DNA of 64,000 nt from Planctomycetota bacterium (GTDB taxonomy: Bacteria > Planctomycetota > PLA2 > JAEUHO01): contig JACKGW010000005.1 of the NCBI GenBank assembly GCA_020631815.1, positions 165,234 through 229,233 of the forward strand, read 5' to 3'. Positions 43,723-53,353 of the stretch are shown in pieces; the stretch's first letter is position 1, and each line of letters opens with the position of its first letter. The notes below the pieces were generated by a model that had not been told where the DNA came from, searched no databases, and saw only the letters and a program-made list of their open reading frames with translations. Position numbers and translations under genes: made by a program.

Positions 43723-46509
43723 CTACTCGCCCGAGCCCCCTCCGTCGGGTGCGCCGGCATCCTTGCCACCGCCATGGCCGTCGTCGGAGCCCTTCTCACC
43801 GAGCAGCGGCGAGAAGCGGTAGTACGACTCCAGGCTCAGGATCGACATGGCCGTGGAGAAGATGCGCCCGCCGTTGAGCACGGTGGGGTCCGGGTCCCAG
43901 GAGCCGCGCAGCTCGTCGGGAGACTGGCGCTGCTTCTCGGGATACATCTTCTTGATCTTCTGGTTCCACGCACGCCAGTACTTGCCACCCATCTGGTGCA
44001 TCGCGAGCGTGCCGTAGTACCAGTAGTAGTGGTACCAAGCGACGTTCTGGTCTTGCGACATGCCGCTCATCCACTCGGGCGTGAACTTGATCAGGAAGTT
44101 CGCAGACCCGATCTGGAACGGGTGGCTGCGCTTGTAGCCCATGAAGAAGCGGCAGACCATGCCGACGGCCGTCATGCTGATCTTCTGCGCGCCGCGCGTG
44201 TCCTTGCCCTGCAGCTCGAAGTAGCTGGTGAACGCTTCGAACTGGCGCTGGATCCCGACCTCGTGCTCGTAGTCGTCGGAGAGGTCCTCGGGCTTCTCGA
44301 TCTCGCCCGTGATGTCGAGCGAGCAGCGCTCGAGCCAGTCGTCGATGCCGTCCCAGCTCTTCTGGGCCACCTCGAGTCCCAGCATGTCGGCCATCTTCGT
44401 GGCCATCAGCACCCAGGACGTGCAGGACGTGTCGCTCTGCACGTACCGGGGGCCGTAGCGCCACCCGGCGCCCGGCGTCTGCACGCGCACCATGTAGTCG
44501 ATGCCCCACTGCGCGGGCTCGGCCAACGTGTCGTCGCCGGTCAGGCCGTAGGCCTCGTTGATGCCCCAGACCGCCATGCCGATCAGGTACGCGTAGATCC
44601 AGCTGTCGTCGCCGCCGCCCGTGACGGGGAAGCCGCCGTCGTAGAACTGCGTGGCGGCCAGGAACTCCGACGCGCGTCGAATGGTCTCGTTGTACTTGCC
44701 GTGGTCGCCCTGGTAGCCGGCGCCGAGGAAGGCCAGCAGCGAGAGGCCCGTGTACGCAGGCTCGCAGTTGACGACGCCCCCGAAGCCCTTCTCGTTGCCG
44801 TCCCAGACGCCGATCGGGTGCTGCTGTCGTGACAGCCAGCGCAGGCCGTCCTCGACAGCGCGCTCGGTGGCCTGGGTCAGGCCGAACAGGCCCTTGTCCA
44901 TGGCGGCGCGGCGATTGGCCGCGCGATCGAACTCCTTGATGCGCGGCGCGAAGGGCGAGGCGACGCGTTCGTACCACGACGTCCACGCGCTCCGGAGCCG
45001 ACCGAAGCGGTGGCTCGTGAGCCGCTCGAGGGCGAACTCGCCCTCACGCAGCATGTCCTCGCTGTAGGGCTGCACCGAAGCGACGAGGTCCACCAAGGCA
45101 TCGAACGAGGCCTTCGTGCGGATGTAGCCGAGGCCACGCACGGCGGACAGCTCGCTTTCCTTGGGCTTGGGCCGCGGGCGGAAGGCCTCCACGTAGTCCT
45201 TGACGGCCCGATCGGGATCTACCCCTTCCAGGGCGCGGAAGGCGAACATGCGAAGCGCGCGGTCCTTCTGCTCGTAGAGCGCGATCTTCAGCAGGTCGTC
45301 GTAGGCGCTCTTGACCGCGAAGCGACCGCAGAGCTCGATGGCCGTGTACTGGGCATCCGTGTTGTTCGAGTTGACGAGCGCCGGCATCTCGGCCGTGACC
45401 TTGGCTTCGGCGCGCTTGCCGAAGCGCAGCAGGCCCTGACGCGCGGCGTCGCGCACCTCCCAGCTCGAGTCTTCGCGAACGATCTGGATCAGCCGGTCGA
45501 GCACCTTGTCGGGCACGTCCAGCTTGGGATCCGGGAGCGGCTCGACGACGGGGCGCGCGACCTTCTCGCCCGTGACGACGGCGCCCGACGGCTTCTCCTG
45601 CCCGGGGAGGCGGCCGCGGACCGAGCGCCACGGCAGGCGCGCCAGCGCCAAGACGGCGGCGTCGCGCAGGTCCTGCTTGGACGAGCGGCTGAGTCCCAGG
45701 AGCTCGTCGACGTCCTTGAGCGTGGCCAGCTCGGTGATCGCCTTCAGGTTGGCCTGCAAGGTGGTCTTCTTCGGGCTCTTGGAGGCCACGTACACGAACG
45801 AGGAGATGCCACCGTCGTAGCCGATCTCCTTGAGCGCCCAGACGGCATAGAGCCCGGGGTAGTCGTCGCGGTCGCCCTTGACGATGCCCACCAAGGCCTC
45901 TTCGAAGTCCTTGTCGCGCCAGCGCCCGGCGGCCGATGCGGCCGCGCAGAGGATCTCCTGGTTGCGCCCCTTGCGCAGTCCGTCGGCGATGGCCTTCTTG
46001 GCCTCGGGGAACTTGCGCCCCTCGCCCGGCGCCAAGCGGCCCGCCATGTAGAGCCCCGCGGCCTGCACTTCGACGGAGCGGCGACCGCTGGCGAGGTGGG
46101 CGATGCCGTCGTCGACTTCGGGGTGACGCCAGGCGCCCAGGACGTGGGCCAGCGCGATCTGCTCGCTGTCCTCCTTGGCCTTCAGCGCCTTCTTCCACCA
46201 CTTCTTGAACTCGGCGTCCTTCAGCAGCGTGGTGGAGAGGGCCTCTTCGCCCATGGCGCGCAACGCTTCGCCCGCCGCCACGGCGAGATAGGGGTCCGAG
46301 AACTCGACCGCGGCCTCGAGGAGCGGCATGGCCGCCTCCACGTCCTTGCGGTCGCGGATCTTCTCGATCTCCTCGTAGATGTCGTCCGGCGCGCCTTCCA
46401 AGCGGTACGTGTTGCCGGCCACGACCGGCGCCCCTCGCAGCAATCCGACGGCAACGAGGGCCAGGGCGGCGGCCCCCAGCAGGAGGCGATGCAGGTGGCG
46501 TCGTGTCAC
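43723..46509 (-). CDS. Exported HEAT-repeat/squalene-cyclase-like toroid protein, paralogue 2
   Basis: A 928-residue protein from the GTG at 46509. A signal peptide (LLLGAAALALVAVGLLRG, cleavage near VVAGN) is followed by HEAT-like helical repeats (about 30-490) and then, from about residue 545, an alpha/alpha toroid resembling prenyltransferase/squalene-cyclase and alpha-2-macroglobulin thioester domains: WLSRQQHPIGVWDG, AYTGLSLLAFLGAGY, QFYDGGFPVTGGGDDSW, QTPGAGWRYGPRYV. The DxDD motif of triterpene cyclases is absent, so catalysis of that kind is unlikely; glycan or protein binding is more probable. It is about 70% identical by eye to the next gene, including the leader before the start codon (CGGAGCCTGCCC), which also fixes the start. 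Confidence 0.82.
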   Translation of the reverse strand: MTRRHLHRLLLGAAALALVAVGLLRGAPVVAGNTYRLEGAPDDIYEEIEKIRDRKDVEAAMPLLEAAVEFSDPYLAVAAGEALRAMGEEALSTTLLKDAEFKKWWKKALKAKEDSEQIALAHVLGAWRHPEVDDGIAHLASGRRSVEVQAAGLYMAGRLAPGEGRKFPEAKKAIADGLRKGRNQEILCAAASAAGRWRDKDFEEALVGIVKGDRDDYPGLYAVWALKEIGYDGGISSFVYVASKSPKKTTLQANLKAITELATLKDVDELLGLSRSSKQDLRDAAVLALARLPWRSVRGRLPGQEKPSGAVVTGEKVARPVVEPLPDPKLDVPDKVLDRLIQIVREDSSWEVRDAARQGLLRFGKRAEAKVTAEMPALVNSNNTDAQYTAIELCGRFAVKSAYDDLLKIALYEQKDRALRMFAFRALEGVDPDRAVKDYVEAFRPRPKPKESELSAVRGLGYIRTKASFDALVDLVASVQPYSEDMLREGEFALERLTSHRFGRLRSAWTSWYERVASPFAPRIKEFDRAANRRAAMDKGLFGLTQATERAVEDGLRWLSRQQHPIGVWDGNEKGFGGVVNCEPAYTGLSLLAFLGAGYQGDHGKYNETIRRASEFLAATQFYDGGFPVTGGGDDSWIYAYLIGMAVWGINEAYGLTGDDTLAEPAQWGIDYMVRVQTPGAGWRYGPRYVQSDTSCTSWVLMATKMADMLGLEVAQKSWDGIDDWLERCSLDITGEIEKPEDLSDDYEHEVGIQRQFEAFTSYFELQGKDTRGAQKISMTAVGMVCRFFMGYKRSHPFQIGSANFLIKFTPEWMSGMSQDQNVAWYHYYWYYGTLAMHQMGGKYWRAWNQKIKKMYPEKQRQSPDELRGSWDPDPTVLNGGRIFSTAMSILSLESYYRFSPLLGEKGSDDGHGGGKDAGAPDGGGSGE

Positions 46510-46672
46510 GGGCAGGCTCCGGGCGCGGGGGGCCACCCCAGATGGGTGGGCTCCCCCTTATAGCCCGCCTGCGTCCGCTGGAGGCCCGCCACCGGGACGC
46601 CGAACGGCCCGGTGGCGGCTCACGCCCGCTGTCCACGCGGTGCCGCGGCGTGGGCTTCGTGCGCCCGCGTCG

Positions 46673-49477
46673 CTACTTGGAGCCGCCCTCGTCGGGAGCG
46701 CCGGCGCCCGGTGCTCCGGCGTCCTTGCCGTTCCCGTGACCGTCGTCCGCACCCTTCTCGCCGAGCAGCGGCGAGAAGCGGTAGTAGGCCTCCAAGCTCA
46801 TGATCGAAAGCGGCGTGGAGAACAAGCGTCCGCCGTTGAACCGTGTCGCATCGGGGTCCCACGAGCCTGCGAGCTCATCGGGCGTGAGTCGTTGATGCTC
46901 GGGGTACATCTTCTTGATCTTCTGGTTCCACGCGCGCCAGTACTTGCCGCCCATCTGATGCATGGCGAGCGTGCCGTAGTACCAGTAGTAGTGGAAGAAC
47001 TGCAGCGACTGGTCTTGGGTAGGTCCGCTCATCCACTCGGGCGTGTTGCGCAGCAAGATGTTCGCGGCCCCGATCATGTACGGGTGGCTGCGCTTCCAGC
47101 CCATGAAGAAGCGGCAGACCATGCCGACGGCCGTCATGCTCAGCTTGCGACGCCCACTGGCATCGGCGTCGCCGACTTCGAAGTAGCTCGTGAACGCCTC
47201 GAACATGCGCTGGATGCCGACCTCGTGCTCGTAGTCGTCCGACAGGTCTTCGGGCTTCTCGATCTCGCCCGTGATGTCGGTCGTGCAGCGCTCGAGCCAG
47301 TCGTCGACGCCGTCCCAGCTCTTCTGCGCCACGTCGAGGCCGACGATGTCCGCCATCTTCGTCGCCATCAGGACCCAGGACGTGGCCGACGTGTCGCTGT
47401 TCACGTAGCGCGCTCCGTAGCGCCATCCAGCGCCCGGTGTCTGCGTGCGAACGAGGTAGTCGATGCCCCATTGCGCGGCATCGGCCATCGTGCTGTCGCT
47501 CGCGGCGCCGTAGGCCTCGTTCAAGCCCCAGACGGCCATGCCGATCACGTAGGCGAAGATCCAGCTGTCGTCACCACCGCCCGTGACCGGGTAGCTGCCG
47601 TCGTAGAACTGCGTTGCCGCCAGGAACTCCGCGCCCCGTCGGATCTGCTCGCAGTACTTGCCGTGGTCCGTGAGGTAGCCCGCACCCAGGAACGTCAGGA
47701 GCGCCAGGCCGGTGTAGGCGGGCTCGCAGTTGACGATCCCGGCAAACCCCTTCTCGTTGCCGTCCCACTGCCCCATGCCGTGTTGTTGGCGCGCCAGCCA
47801 CGCCAAGCCGCTCTCGACGGCGCGCTCCGTGGCCGGGGTCACGCCGAAGAGCCCGCGTCCGATGGCGGCCTCCCGGTTGGCGGCCCGGTTGAACTGCTTG
47901 CGGCGCGGGAGGAAGGGATGCTCCACGCGGTCGAACCACTCCACCCAGACGCTTCGCAACCGCCCGAAGCGATGGCCGGTTTGGCGCTCCAGCGCGAGCT
48001 CGGCCTCGCGCTGCATCTCTTCGCTGTAGGGCTGGACGGAGGTGAGGAGGTCGACGAGTAGGTCGAACGAGGCCTTCGTCCGGATGTAGCCGAGGGCGCG
48101 CACGGCGCTCAGCTCGCTGTCCTTGGCCTTCGGCCGCGGACGGATCGCCTCTCGAAGCTCCTGGATCGCGCGCTCGGGATCGACGCCCTCCAAGGCTCGA
48201 TACGCGAACATGCGCAGCGCACGGTTCTTCTGCTCGAACATCGCGATCTTGAGCACGTCGTCGAACGCGTCCTTGGCGCCGAAGAGCCCGCACAGCTCGA
48301 CGGCCGTCTGCGCGACGTCCGCATCGTTCGAGGTGACGAGTGCCGGCACCTTGGCCAGGACCTTCTCGGCCGCACGCGTTCCGTAGCGAAGCAGGCCCTG
48401 GCGCGCGGCGTCACGGACTTCCCAGCTGGAGTCTTCGCCGACGATCTGGAGGAGCCGGTCGATGACCTTGTCCGGTACGTCCAACGTCGGGCTGGGCAGC
48501 GGCCGGATCACGGGGGCCGCGTCCGAGCCGCCCGTCACGACGGCTTCCGCGCCCCCGACCTGCCCGGGCAGACGACCCCGCACCCACCGCCAGGGCATGC
48601 GCCCCAGCGCCAACACGGCGGCATCGCGGAGGTCCTGCTTGGACGAGCGGCTGAGGCCGAGCAGCTCGTCGACATCCGCGGGCGTCGCGAGCTCGGTGAT
48701 CGCCTTCAGGTTGGCTTGGAGCGTGGTGCGCTTGGGGCTCTTGGACGCTACGTAGATGAAGGAGCCGACGCCACCTGCGTAGCCGATCTCCTTGAGGGCC
48801 CAGACGGCGTAGAGGCCGGGGTACGGATCGCGATCCCCCTTGACGATGCCCAACAACGGGTCCGTGAACGAGCTGTCGCGCCACCGGCCGGCAGCGGAGG
48901 CCGCCGCGCACAGGATCTCCTGGTTGCGTCCCTTGCGAAGTCCGTCGTTGATGGCCTCGCGGGTCTTGGCAAACGGGCGCTCTTTCGAGGGGCGAAGGCT
49001 GCCCGCCATCATCAGGCCGGCGACTTGGACCTCCGGCGATCGGCGTCCGGAGGCGAGGTACGCCATGGCCTCGTCGAGCGTCGGGTGCCCCCACGTTCCG
49101 AGGACGTGGGCGAGCGCGACCTGCTCGCGATCCTCTTTCGCCTTGAGCGCGCTCTTGAGCCACTTCGGGAACGCGCTGCCCGCGAGCAGCGTGGTCTCCA
49201 GTACGTCCTGGGGCATCGCTCGCAGCGCTTCGCCAGCGGCGACGGCCAGGTACGTGTCGGGAAACTCGACGGACGCCTCCAGCAGCGGCAGAGCGGCTTC
49301 CGCGTCCTTGCGCTCCTGGATCTTCTGGATCTCCTCGAAGATGGCTTCCGGGGACCCCGTCAGGCGATACGTGTTGCCCGCGAGGGCCCGGCGGCTGCTC
49401 GACAGGCTCGGTGGCAACCCGAGGACGACGACGAGCGTGCCGAGCAGTGCACAAGGGGCGAGCAGGCGTCGTGACAC
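46673..49477 (-). CDS. Exported HEAT-repeat/squalene-cyclase-like toroid protein, paralogue 1
   Basis: A 934-residue protein from the GTG at 49477, with the same layout as its neighbour: signal peptide (LLAPCALLGTLVVVLG), the shared mature start GNTYRLTG, HEAT-like repeats to about residue 490, and an alpha/alpha toroid in the C-terminal part (WLARQQHGMGQWDG, AYTGLALLTFLGAGY, QFYDGSYPVTGGGDDSW, QTPGAGWRYGARYV). The two genes are a tandem duplication separated by 163 bases; strong conservation across both domains suggests that they form a pair with partly divided roles. C-terminal Gly/Ala-rich tails differ. Function at the envelope is unknown. Confidence 0.82.
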   Translation of the reverse strand: MSRRLLAPCALLGTLVVVLGLPPSLSSSRRALAGNTYRLTGSPEAIFEEIQKIQERKDAEAALPLLEASVEFPDTYLAVAAGEALRAMPQDVLETTLLAGSAFPKWLKSALKAKEDREQVALAHVLGTWGHPTLDEAMAYLASGRRSPEVQVAGLMMAGSLRPSKERPFAKTREAINDGLRKGRNQEILCAAASAAGRWRDSSFTDPLLGIVKGDRDPYPGLYAVWALKEIGYAGGVGSFIYVASKSPKRTTLQANLKAITELATPADVDELLGLSRSSKQDLRDAAVLALGRMPWRWVRGRLPGQVGGAEAVVTGGSDAAPVIRPLPSPTLDVPDKVIDRLLQIVGEDSSWEVRDAARQGLLRYGTRAAEKVLAKVPALVTSNDADVAQTAVELCGLFGAKDAFDDVLKIAMFEQKNRALRMFAYRALEGVDPERAIQELREAIRPRPKAKDSELSAVRALGYIRTKASFDLLVDLLTSVQPYSEEMQREAELALERQTGHRFGRLRSVWVEWFDRVEHPFLPRRKQFNRAANREAAIGRGLFGVTPATERAVESGLAWLARQQHGMGQWDGNEKGFAGIVNCEPAYTGLALLTFLGAGYLTDHGKYCEQIRRGAEFLAATQFYDGSYPVTGGGDDSWIFAYVIGMAVWGLNEAYGAASDSTMADAAQWGIDYLVRTQTPGAGWRYGARYVNSDTSATSWVLMATKMADIVGLDVAQKSWDGVDDWLERCTTDITGEIEKPEDLSDDYEHEVGIQRMFEAFTSYFEVGDADASGRRKLSMTAVGMVCRFFMGWKRSHPYMIGAANILLRNTPEWMSGPTQDQSLQFFHYYWYYGTLAMHQMGGKYWRAWNQKIKKMYPEHQRLTPDELAGSWDPDATRFNGGRLFSTPLSIMSLEAYYRFSPLLGEKGADDGHGNGKDAGAPGAGAPDEGGSK

Positions 49478-49606
49478 GGGCAGGCTCCGGGCGCGGGCCC
49501 GCCCCCACGGGGCGGGCCCAGCGTTATAGCCCGGCGACCTCTGGCCGCGGTCAGGCCCAAGGGATGCGCGCGGCTCCCGCGAATCGGGGCCCCGACGCGA
49601 TCGCGG

Positions 49607-50737
49607 CTACTTGGTACCGGCCGCGGCCTTCTGGCGGACCGCCTGCAGGGCCTCTTCGAGAGCGGCCTTCTGGGCACGCAATGCGGCCGCTTCTTCCATC
49701 GCCGCGCGGCGGCCCTCGTTGGCCTCGCGGAGGCGATCCTCGAGCGACTGCAGCGTGCGCTCGACCTCGTGCATGCGCGCTTCGACGCGCTCGCGCTGCT
49801 GGGCCTGCTCGCGGTGCATGCGCTCACGCTGCTCGGCCATCTCCTTCTGGGCCCGCTCCATCCGCTCGCGCATCTGACGCTGCGCCGCATCGGGCATGTC
49901 CCGCGGCGGCACCTCGACGTGCGGAACAAGGACGGGCGCGCGAGCCGGCGGCGGAAGCACCAGGGCTCCGCCCGGGCCGCGGCGGTCCGTCTTGCCGCTC
50001 ACCAGCTTCTCGAGCAGCTTCTCGATGCGCTCCAAGCGATCGGCCGCGCCGGCGGGCGGGCCCATCGGGCGGTCGGTGCCCATGCCGCGCGCGCCCATCA
50101 GGCGCTGCATCTGGTGCTGCAGGCGCGTGAGCTCGCCGCGCATGCGGCGGTTCTCCTGCTCCAGACGCTCGAGACGACCCGCGAGCGGCGGACCGTCGTG
50201 CTCCAGCCAGGCGCCTTCGAGCAACCGGCGGAAGCGCTGCACGTGCGGATGCGCATCCGTCTTCCCCTCCAGCTCGCCGCCCAGGATCAGCGGGCCCTGG
50301 CCGGGCTTGATGCGCTGCACCTTGCCGTCGGCGCCGCGCCACACGATGACCGGCCGGCCTTCCTCCATCTCCACGGTGATGCGACGGCGCTGCGGCGCGT
50401 CATCGTCGTCGTCCGCATCGTCGTCATCGTCGGCGTCACCGTCGCGCGGCAGGCCCCAGGCCGGGCCCTTCGGCCGCACGATGCGCACCGCCTCGATCAC
50501 CCGCGGCGCTTCCTCGCCCGGCTGGACCACGACGGCTTGGCCGCCGACCAGCTTGCGCACGCGAACGCGAAGCGGCTGCCCGTCGTGTTCCACGACGAAG
50601 GCCTCCTCCTCGACCTGCTCGCCCGGCTTGGGCGTGGTGGACGCGGGCTCGTCGGCACGCGCGGGAGCGGGCATGGCGACGAGAGCCAGCCCGAAGGCGG
50701 CGAGGGCCGCGAGGGAGAAGAACGCGAGACGGGACAT
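49607..50737 (-). CDS. Exported coiled-coil protein
   Basis: A 376-residue protein with a signal peptide (FFSLAALAAFGLALVAMPAPARAD). After a beta-rich segment (FVVEHDGQPLRVRVRKLVGG) comes an Asp-only run (about residues 98-112), another short beta segment with RRRITVEMEEGRPVIVWRG, and then long coiled coils (about 200-260 and 285-370) rich in Glu, Arg, Met and Gln. A Pro-rich break separates the two coils. The ATG at 50737 has GGAGG 5 bases upstream. No domain is recognised; it may be a structural partner of the neighbouring HEAT proteins. Confidence 0.7.
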   Translation of the reverse strand: MSRLAFFSLAALAAFGLALVAMPAPARADEPASTTPKPGEQVEEEAFVVEHDGQPLRVRVRKLVGGQAVVVQPGEEAPRVIEAVRIVRPKGPAWGLPRDGDADDDDDADDDDDAPQRRRITVEMEEGRPVIVWRGADGKVQRIKPGQGPLILGGELEGKTDAHPHVQRFRRLLEGAWLEHDGPPLAGRLERLEQENRRMRGELTRLQHQMQRLMGARGMGTDRPMGPPAGAADRLERIEKLLEKLVSGKTDRRGPGGALVLPPPARAPVLVPHVEVPPRDMPDAAQRQMRERMERAQKEMAEQRERMHREQAQQRERVEARMHEVERTLQSLEDRLREANEGRRAAMEEAAALRAQKAALEEALQAVRQKAAAGTK

Positions 50738-50869
50738 GGGACCTCCGGAGGCGGAGGCGAGCACGCCATGCCGTCCCGCTCCGCTCCCCTGTCGTACGTC
50801 GGGCGACCGGGCCGCGTTGGGAACGGACAGGGCGATGGCCCCGCCGGGGTGGCAAGGCAGGATGGGGGT

Positions 50870-51340
50870 GTGGCCCCGCTGCGCCCCCGCCCTGATGCCG
50901 CCACCTGGCTGCCGGTCGTCGCCCTCGTGATCCTGCTGGCCGTCGCTATCACCGTGACCCGCCGCGTGCCCGAGTCGCCGGCCGGGCGCCTGCACACGGC
51001 GGCGGGCGCCGTCGCAGCGGCCCTGGCCCACGGCGACCTCGCGAGCGTCTGGCAGGAGCTCGCCCCGGAAGTCCGCTCCTCGCAGGCCGCCGTGGGCTGG
51101 GAGCGTCTCGCGTACACGGTCGAGGGGGCCACGTGGCGGGTGCTGGAGGTGAACGTGGCCCGCGGACGGACCACGGTGGCCTTCCTGGGCATCCCCCAGC
51201 GCTCGCCCCTGGGCTTCCGGCAGGGCGCCGGGGGCGAGGGGGCCGTCGCGGTGGACTTCATCTGGCAGGCGGAGCCGGGAGCCGCCCACGGCTGGCGGCT
51301 GGTGGCCGTGCGCGATCCCGAGCGGGCCGGTGCCGGATGA
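50870..51340 (+). CDS. Small membrane-anchored protein of unknown function
   Basis: A 156-residue protein from a GTG at 50870. One hydrophobic helix (about residues 13-34, LPVVALVILLAVAITVT) is followed by a soluble domain of mixed helix and strand (LHTAAGAVAAALAHGDLASVWQEL ... WRVLEVNVARGRTTVAFLG ... HGWRLVAVRDPE), a pattern resembling small NTF2/DUF4864-like domains, without a firm match. The frame is open far upstream, but that stretch is antisense to the coiled-coil gene. It is divergent from that gene and followed by the tandem pair at 51420. Confidence 0.55.
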   Translation: MAPLRPRPDAATWLPVVALVILLAVAITVTRRVPESPAGRLHTAAGAVAAALAHGDLASVWQELAPEVRSSQAAVGWERLAYTVEGATWRVLEVNVARGRTTVAFLGIPQRSPLGFRQGAGGEGAVAVDFIWQAEPGAAHGWRLVAVRDPERAGAG

Positions 51341-51419
51341 TGGGGCCTCGGTCCTGGACCCTGCAACTCCGCGCCCCGCACGGCGTTGCAAGGTGTGCCC
51401 CGCCCGAGGAGATGCCTCC

Positions 51420-52367
51420 ATGACCCCCTTCCGCCTCCGTCACGCCTGCGCCCTCGCGCTGGGTCTCGCGGGACTCGTCGCGGCCACGTCCGGCCCGGCT
51501 CGCGCCGACGTCCTGGAGCTCTCCGACGGCCGGCTCGTCGAGGGCCGCGTCGTCAAGTCGGGCGACGAGCTGCTCGTGCTCAGTCGCTTCGGCGTCAGCA
51601 GCGTCGCCGCGTCCGACGTCGTCGCGCGCCACGAGGGCGTGTCGGCCGACGCCCAGGTGAAGAGCGTGCTCGCCAAGCTCGCGCCCGACGACTTCGGCAA
51701 CCGCGTGCGCGTCGCGACGTGGTTGAAGGCGCTGGGTCGCGAGGACGAGGCACGCGCGCTGGCCGAAGAGGTGCTTGCCGCCGATCCCGAGCAGGCCGAT
51801 GCCCATGGGTTGCTGGGCCACGTCCGCTTCCGCGGCCAGTGGATGCACCCGGACGAGGCGCGCCGCGCCGAGGGCCTCGAGCGTCATGGTGAACGCTGGT
51901 ACACGCCCGAGGAGTGGGCCAACGTCGGCGCCGAGGAGCGCAACGCCGCGGCCCTGGTCGACGAGCGCGAGCAGCGCACGAAAACCGTGCGCGAGGCGCA
52001 GCGGCTCATGAACCTCATGACCAGCCCCGACCGCTCGGTGCGCCAGCGCGCACGCACGCGGCTCGAGCGACTCGCCAAGGAGTCGGGCAACGAGACCATC
52101 GAGAAGCTGGTTCCGCGCATGGACGAGTACGTCCAGGCCGTGGACGAGGCCCAGGCCCGCGCTGCGGAGCTGGGCGACAGCATGATGGTCGGTGAGGTGA
52201 TGAGCACCTTCCGCGTGACGCTGGCGCGTCTCAAGCGGCCGATCCAGCAGATCACGACGAACCTCGCGTCGGGTCCGTTCCCGAGCGCTCCGGTCACGCT
52301 GCAGCTGCCCGAGCTCGAGGTCATCCGTGTTCGTACGACGGGCGTCATTCCCGTCGTCGGTCCGTGA
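51420..52367 (+). CDS. Exported protein, first of a tandem pair
   Basis: A 315-residue protein with a signal peptide (LRHACALALGLAGLVAATSG, cleaved at ARAD). The mature start DVLELSDGRLVEGRVVKSGDELLVLSRFG is a small beta module found at the start of many planctomycetal exported proteins. A helical, TPR-like part follows (EDEARALAEEVLAADPEQADAHGLLGHV), then GERWYTPEEWANV, and a helical tail with a final beta segment. GAGGAG precedes the ATG by 9 bases. It is about 45-50% similar by eye to the next gene, which overlaps it by 4 bases (GTGA). Function unknown. Confidence 0.7.
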   Translation: MTPFRLRHACALALGLAGLVAATSGPARADVLELSDGRLVEGRVVKSGDELLVLSRFGVSSVAASDVVARHEGVSADAQVKSVLAKLAPDDFGNRVRVATWLKALGREDEARALAEEVLAADPEQADAHGLLGHVRFRGQWMHPDEARRAEGLERHGERWYTPEEWANVGAEERNAAALVDEREQRTKTVREAQRLMNLMTSPDRSVRQRARTRLERLAKESGNETIEKLVPRMDEYVQAVDEAQARAAELGDSMMVGEVMSTFRVTLARLKRPIQQITTNLASGPFPSAPVTLQLPELEVIRVRTTGVIPVVGP

Positions 52368-53347
52368 GGGGCTGCGTCGTGGTCTCCCGCTTCGTCGCGC
52401 TGTCAGGCCTCCTCGCCCTGGCCTTGAACGCCGTGCCCGTGGCACGCGCCGACGTGCTGGAGCTCGCCGACGGTCGCGTGATCGAGGGTGTCGCCGTTCG
52501 CGACGGCGACGTCTGGCGCGTGGCCAGCCGCTTCGGCGTGGTCGAGCTGCCCGCGGCCGACGTCAAGAACCACGTGGCGGGTCCGTCGCTGGACGCGCAG
52601 ATCGAAGGCGCGCTGGCCAAGCTGGAGCCCGACGACACCGCGGGTCGCGCCACGCTCGCGGCGTGGCTGCGCGACGTAGGCCGGACCGACGAGGCGCATC
52701 AGCTGTCCCGGGCCGTGTTGGCCATCGACCCCGAAGACGCCACGGCGCACGAGGTGCTCGGCCACGTCCGCTACCAAGGACGCTGGATGTCGCCCGACGA
52801 CGCGCAGCGCGCTCGCGGCCTGGAGCGCCACGGTGAGCGGTGGTACACGCCTGCCGAGTGGCAGAACGTGGATGCGGCGGCTCGTGAAGCCGCGGCTCGC
52901 GAGGAGACGGCGCGCCAGCTGGCCCTGCGCTCCGACGAAGTCCGTCGGCTCGTGGCCCAGCTCGTCAGCGCGGACTCCACGCAGCGCGATGCGGCGCGCG
53001 TCGCGTTGCGTCGCCTCGCGCAAGAGACCGGCATCCCGGGCGAGCGAATCGACGAGGCCCTGGCGGCTGCCGACGAGCTCGTGCGCCGCGCGCGTGAAGT
53101 GCGGACCGCGGCGGCGGCAGGCGCCGCCACGTCCATCGGCGGCGCCAACCGCCCCGGTGACGGTGGCTGGCTCACCACCGAGATCCGCGACGACTTCACA
53201 CGGCTGCGCCGGCCCATCGACAGCTTCGCCACGACGCTTGGCTCGACCTTCGCCCCGGTGACCGTCAGCCTGCCCGAGATGAAGCACATCTCCATCCGGA
53301 CCACCGTCAAGGTCCCGGTCGCGCCGTCGCTCTACCCGTCGCGCTAG
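52364..53347 (+). CDS. Exported protein, second of a tandem pair
   Basis: A 327-residue protein with a signal peptide (FVALSGLLALALNAVPVARAD). It has the same plan as the preceding gene: DVLELADGRVIEGVAVRDGD, DEAHQLSRAVLAIDPEDATAHEVLGHV, GERWYTPAEW, then helices and a final beta segment (FAPVTVSLPEMKHISIRTTVKVPV). The GTG start at 52364 overlaps the TGA of its neighbour, so the two are translationally coupled; a later GTG at 52379 is possible. The tandem arrangement suggests a duplication followed by divergence. A REP-like element begins 7 bases after its stop. Confidence 0.7.
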   Translation: MRGCVVVSRFVALSGLLALALNAVPVARADVLELADGRVIEGVAVRDGDVWRVASRFGVVELPAADVKNHVAGPSLDAQIEGALAKLEPDDTAGRATLAAWLRDVGRTDEAHQLSRAVLAIDPEDATAHEVLGHVRYQGRWMSPDDAQRARGLERHGERWYTPAEWQNVDAAAREAAAREETARQLALRSDEVRRLVAQLVSADSTQRDAARVALRRLAQETGIPGERIDEALAAADELVRRAREVRTAAAAGAATSIGGANRPGDGGWLTTEIRDDFTRLRRPIDSFATTLGSTFAPVTVSLPEMKHISIRTTVKVPVAPSLYPSR

Positions 53348-53353
53348 CGCGGA

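Noticed and set aside
43723..49477. Toroid proteins as active squalene/hopene cyclases
   Set aside because: The DxDD catalytic motif is missing, and the proteins carry signal peptides and HEAT repeats, unlike membrane-associated cyclases.
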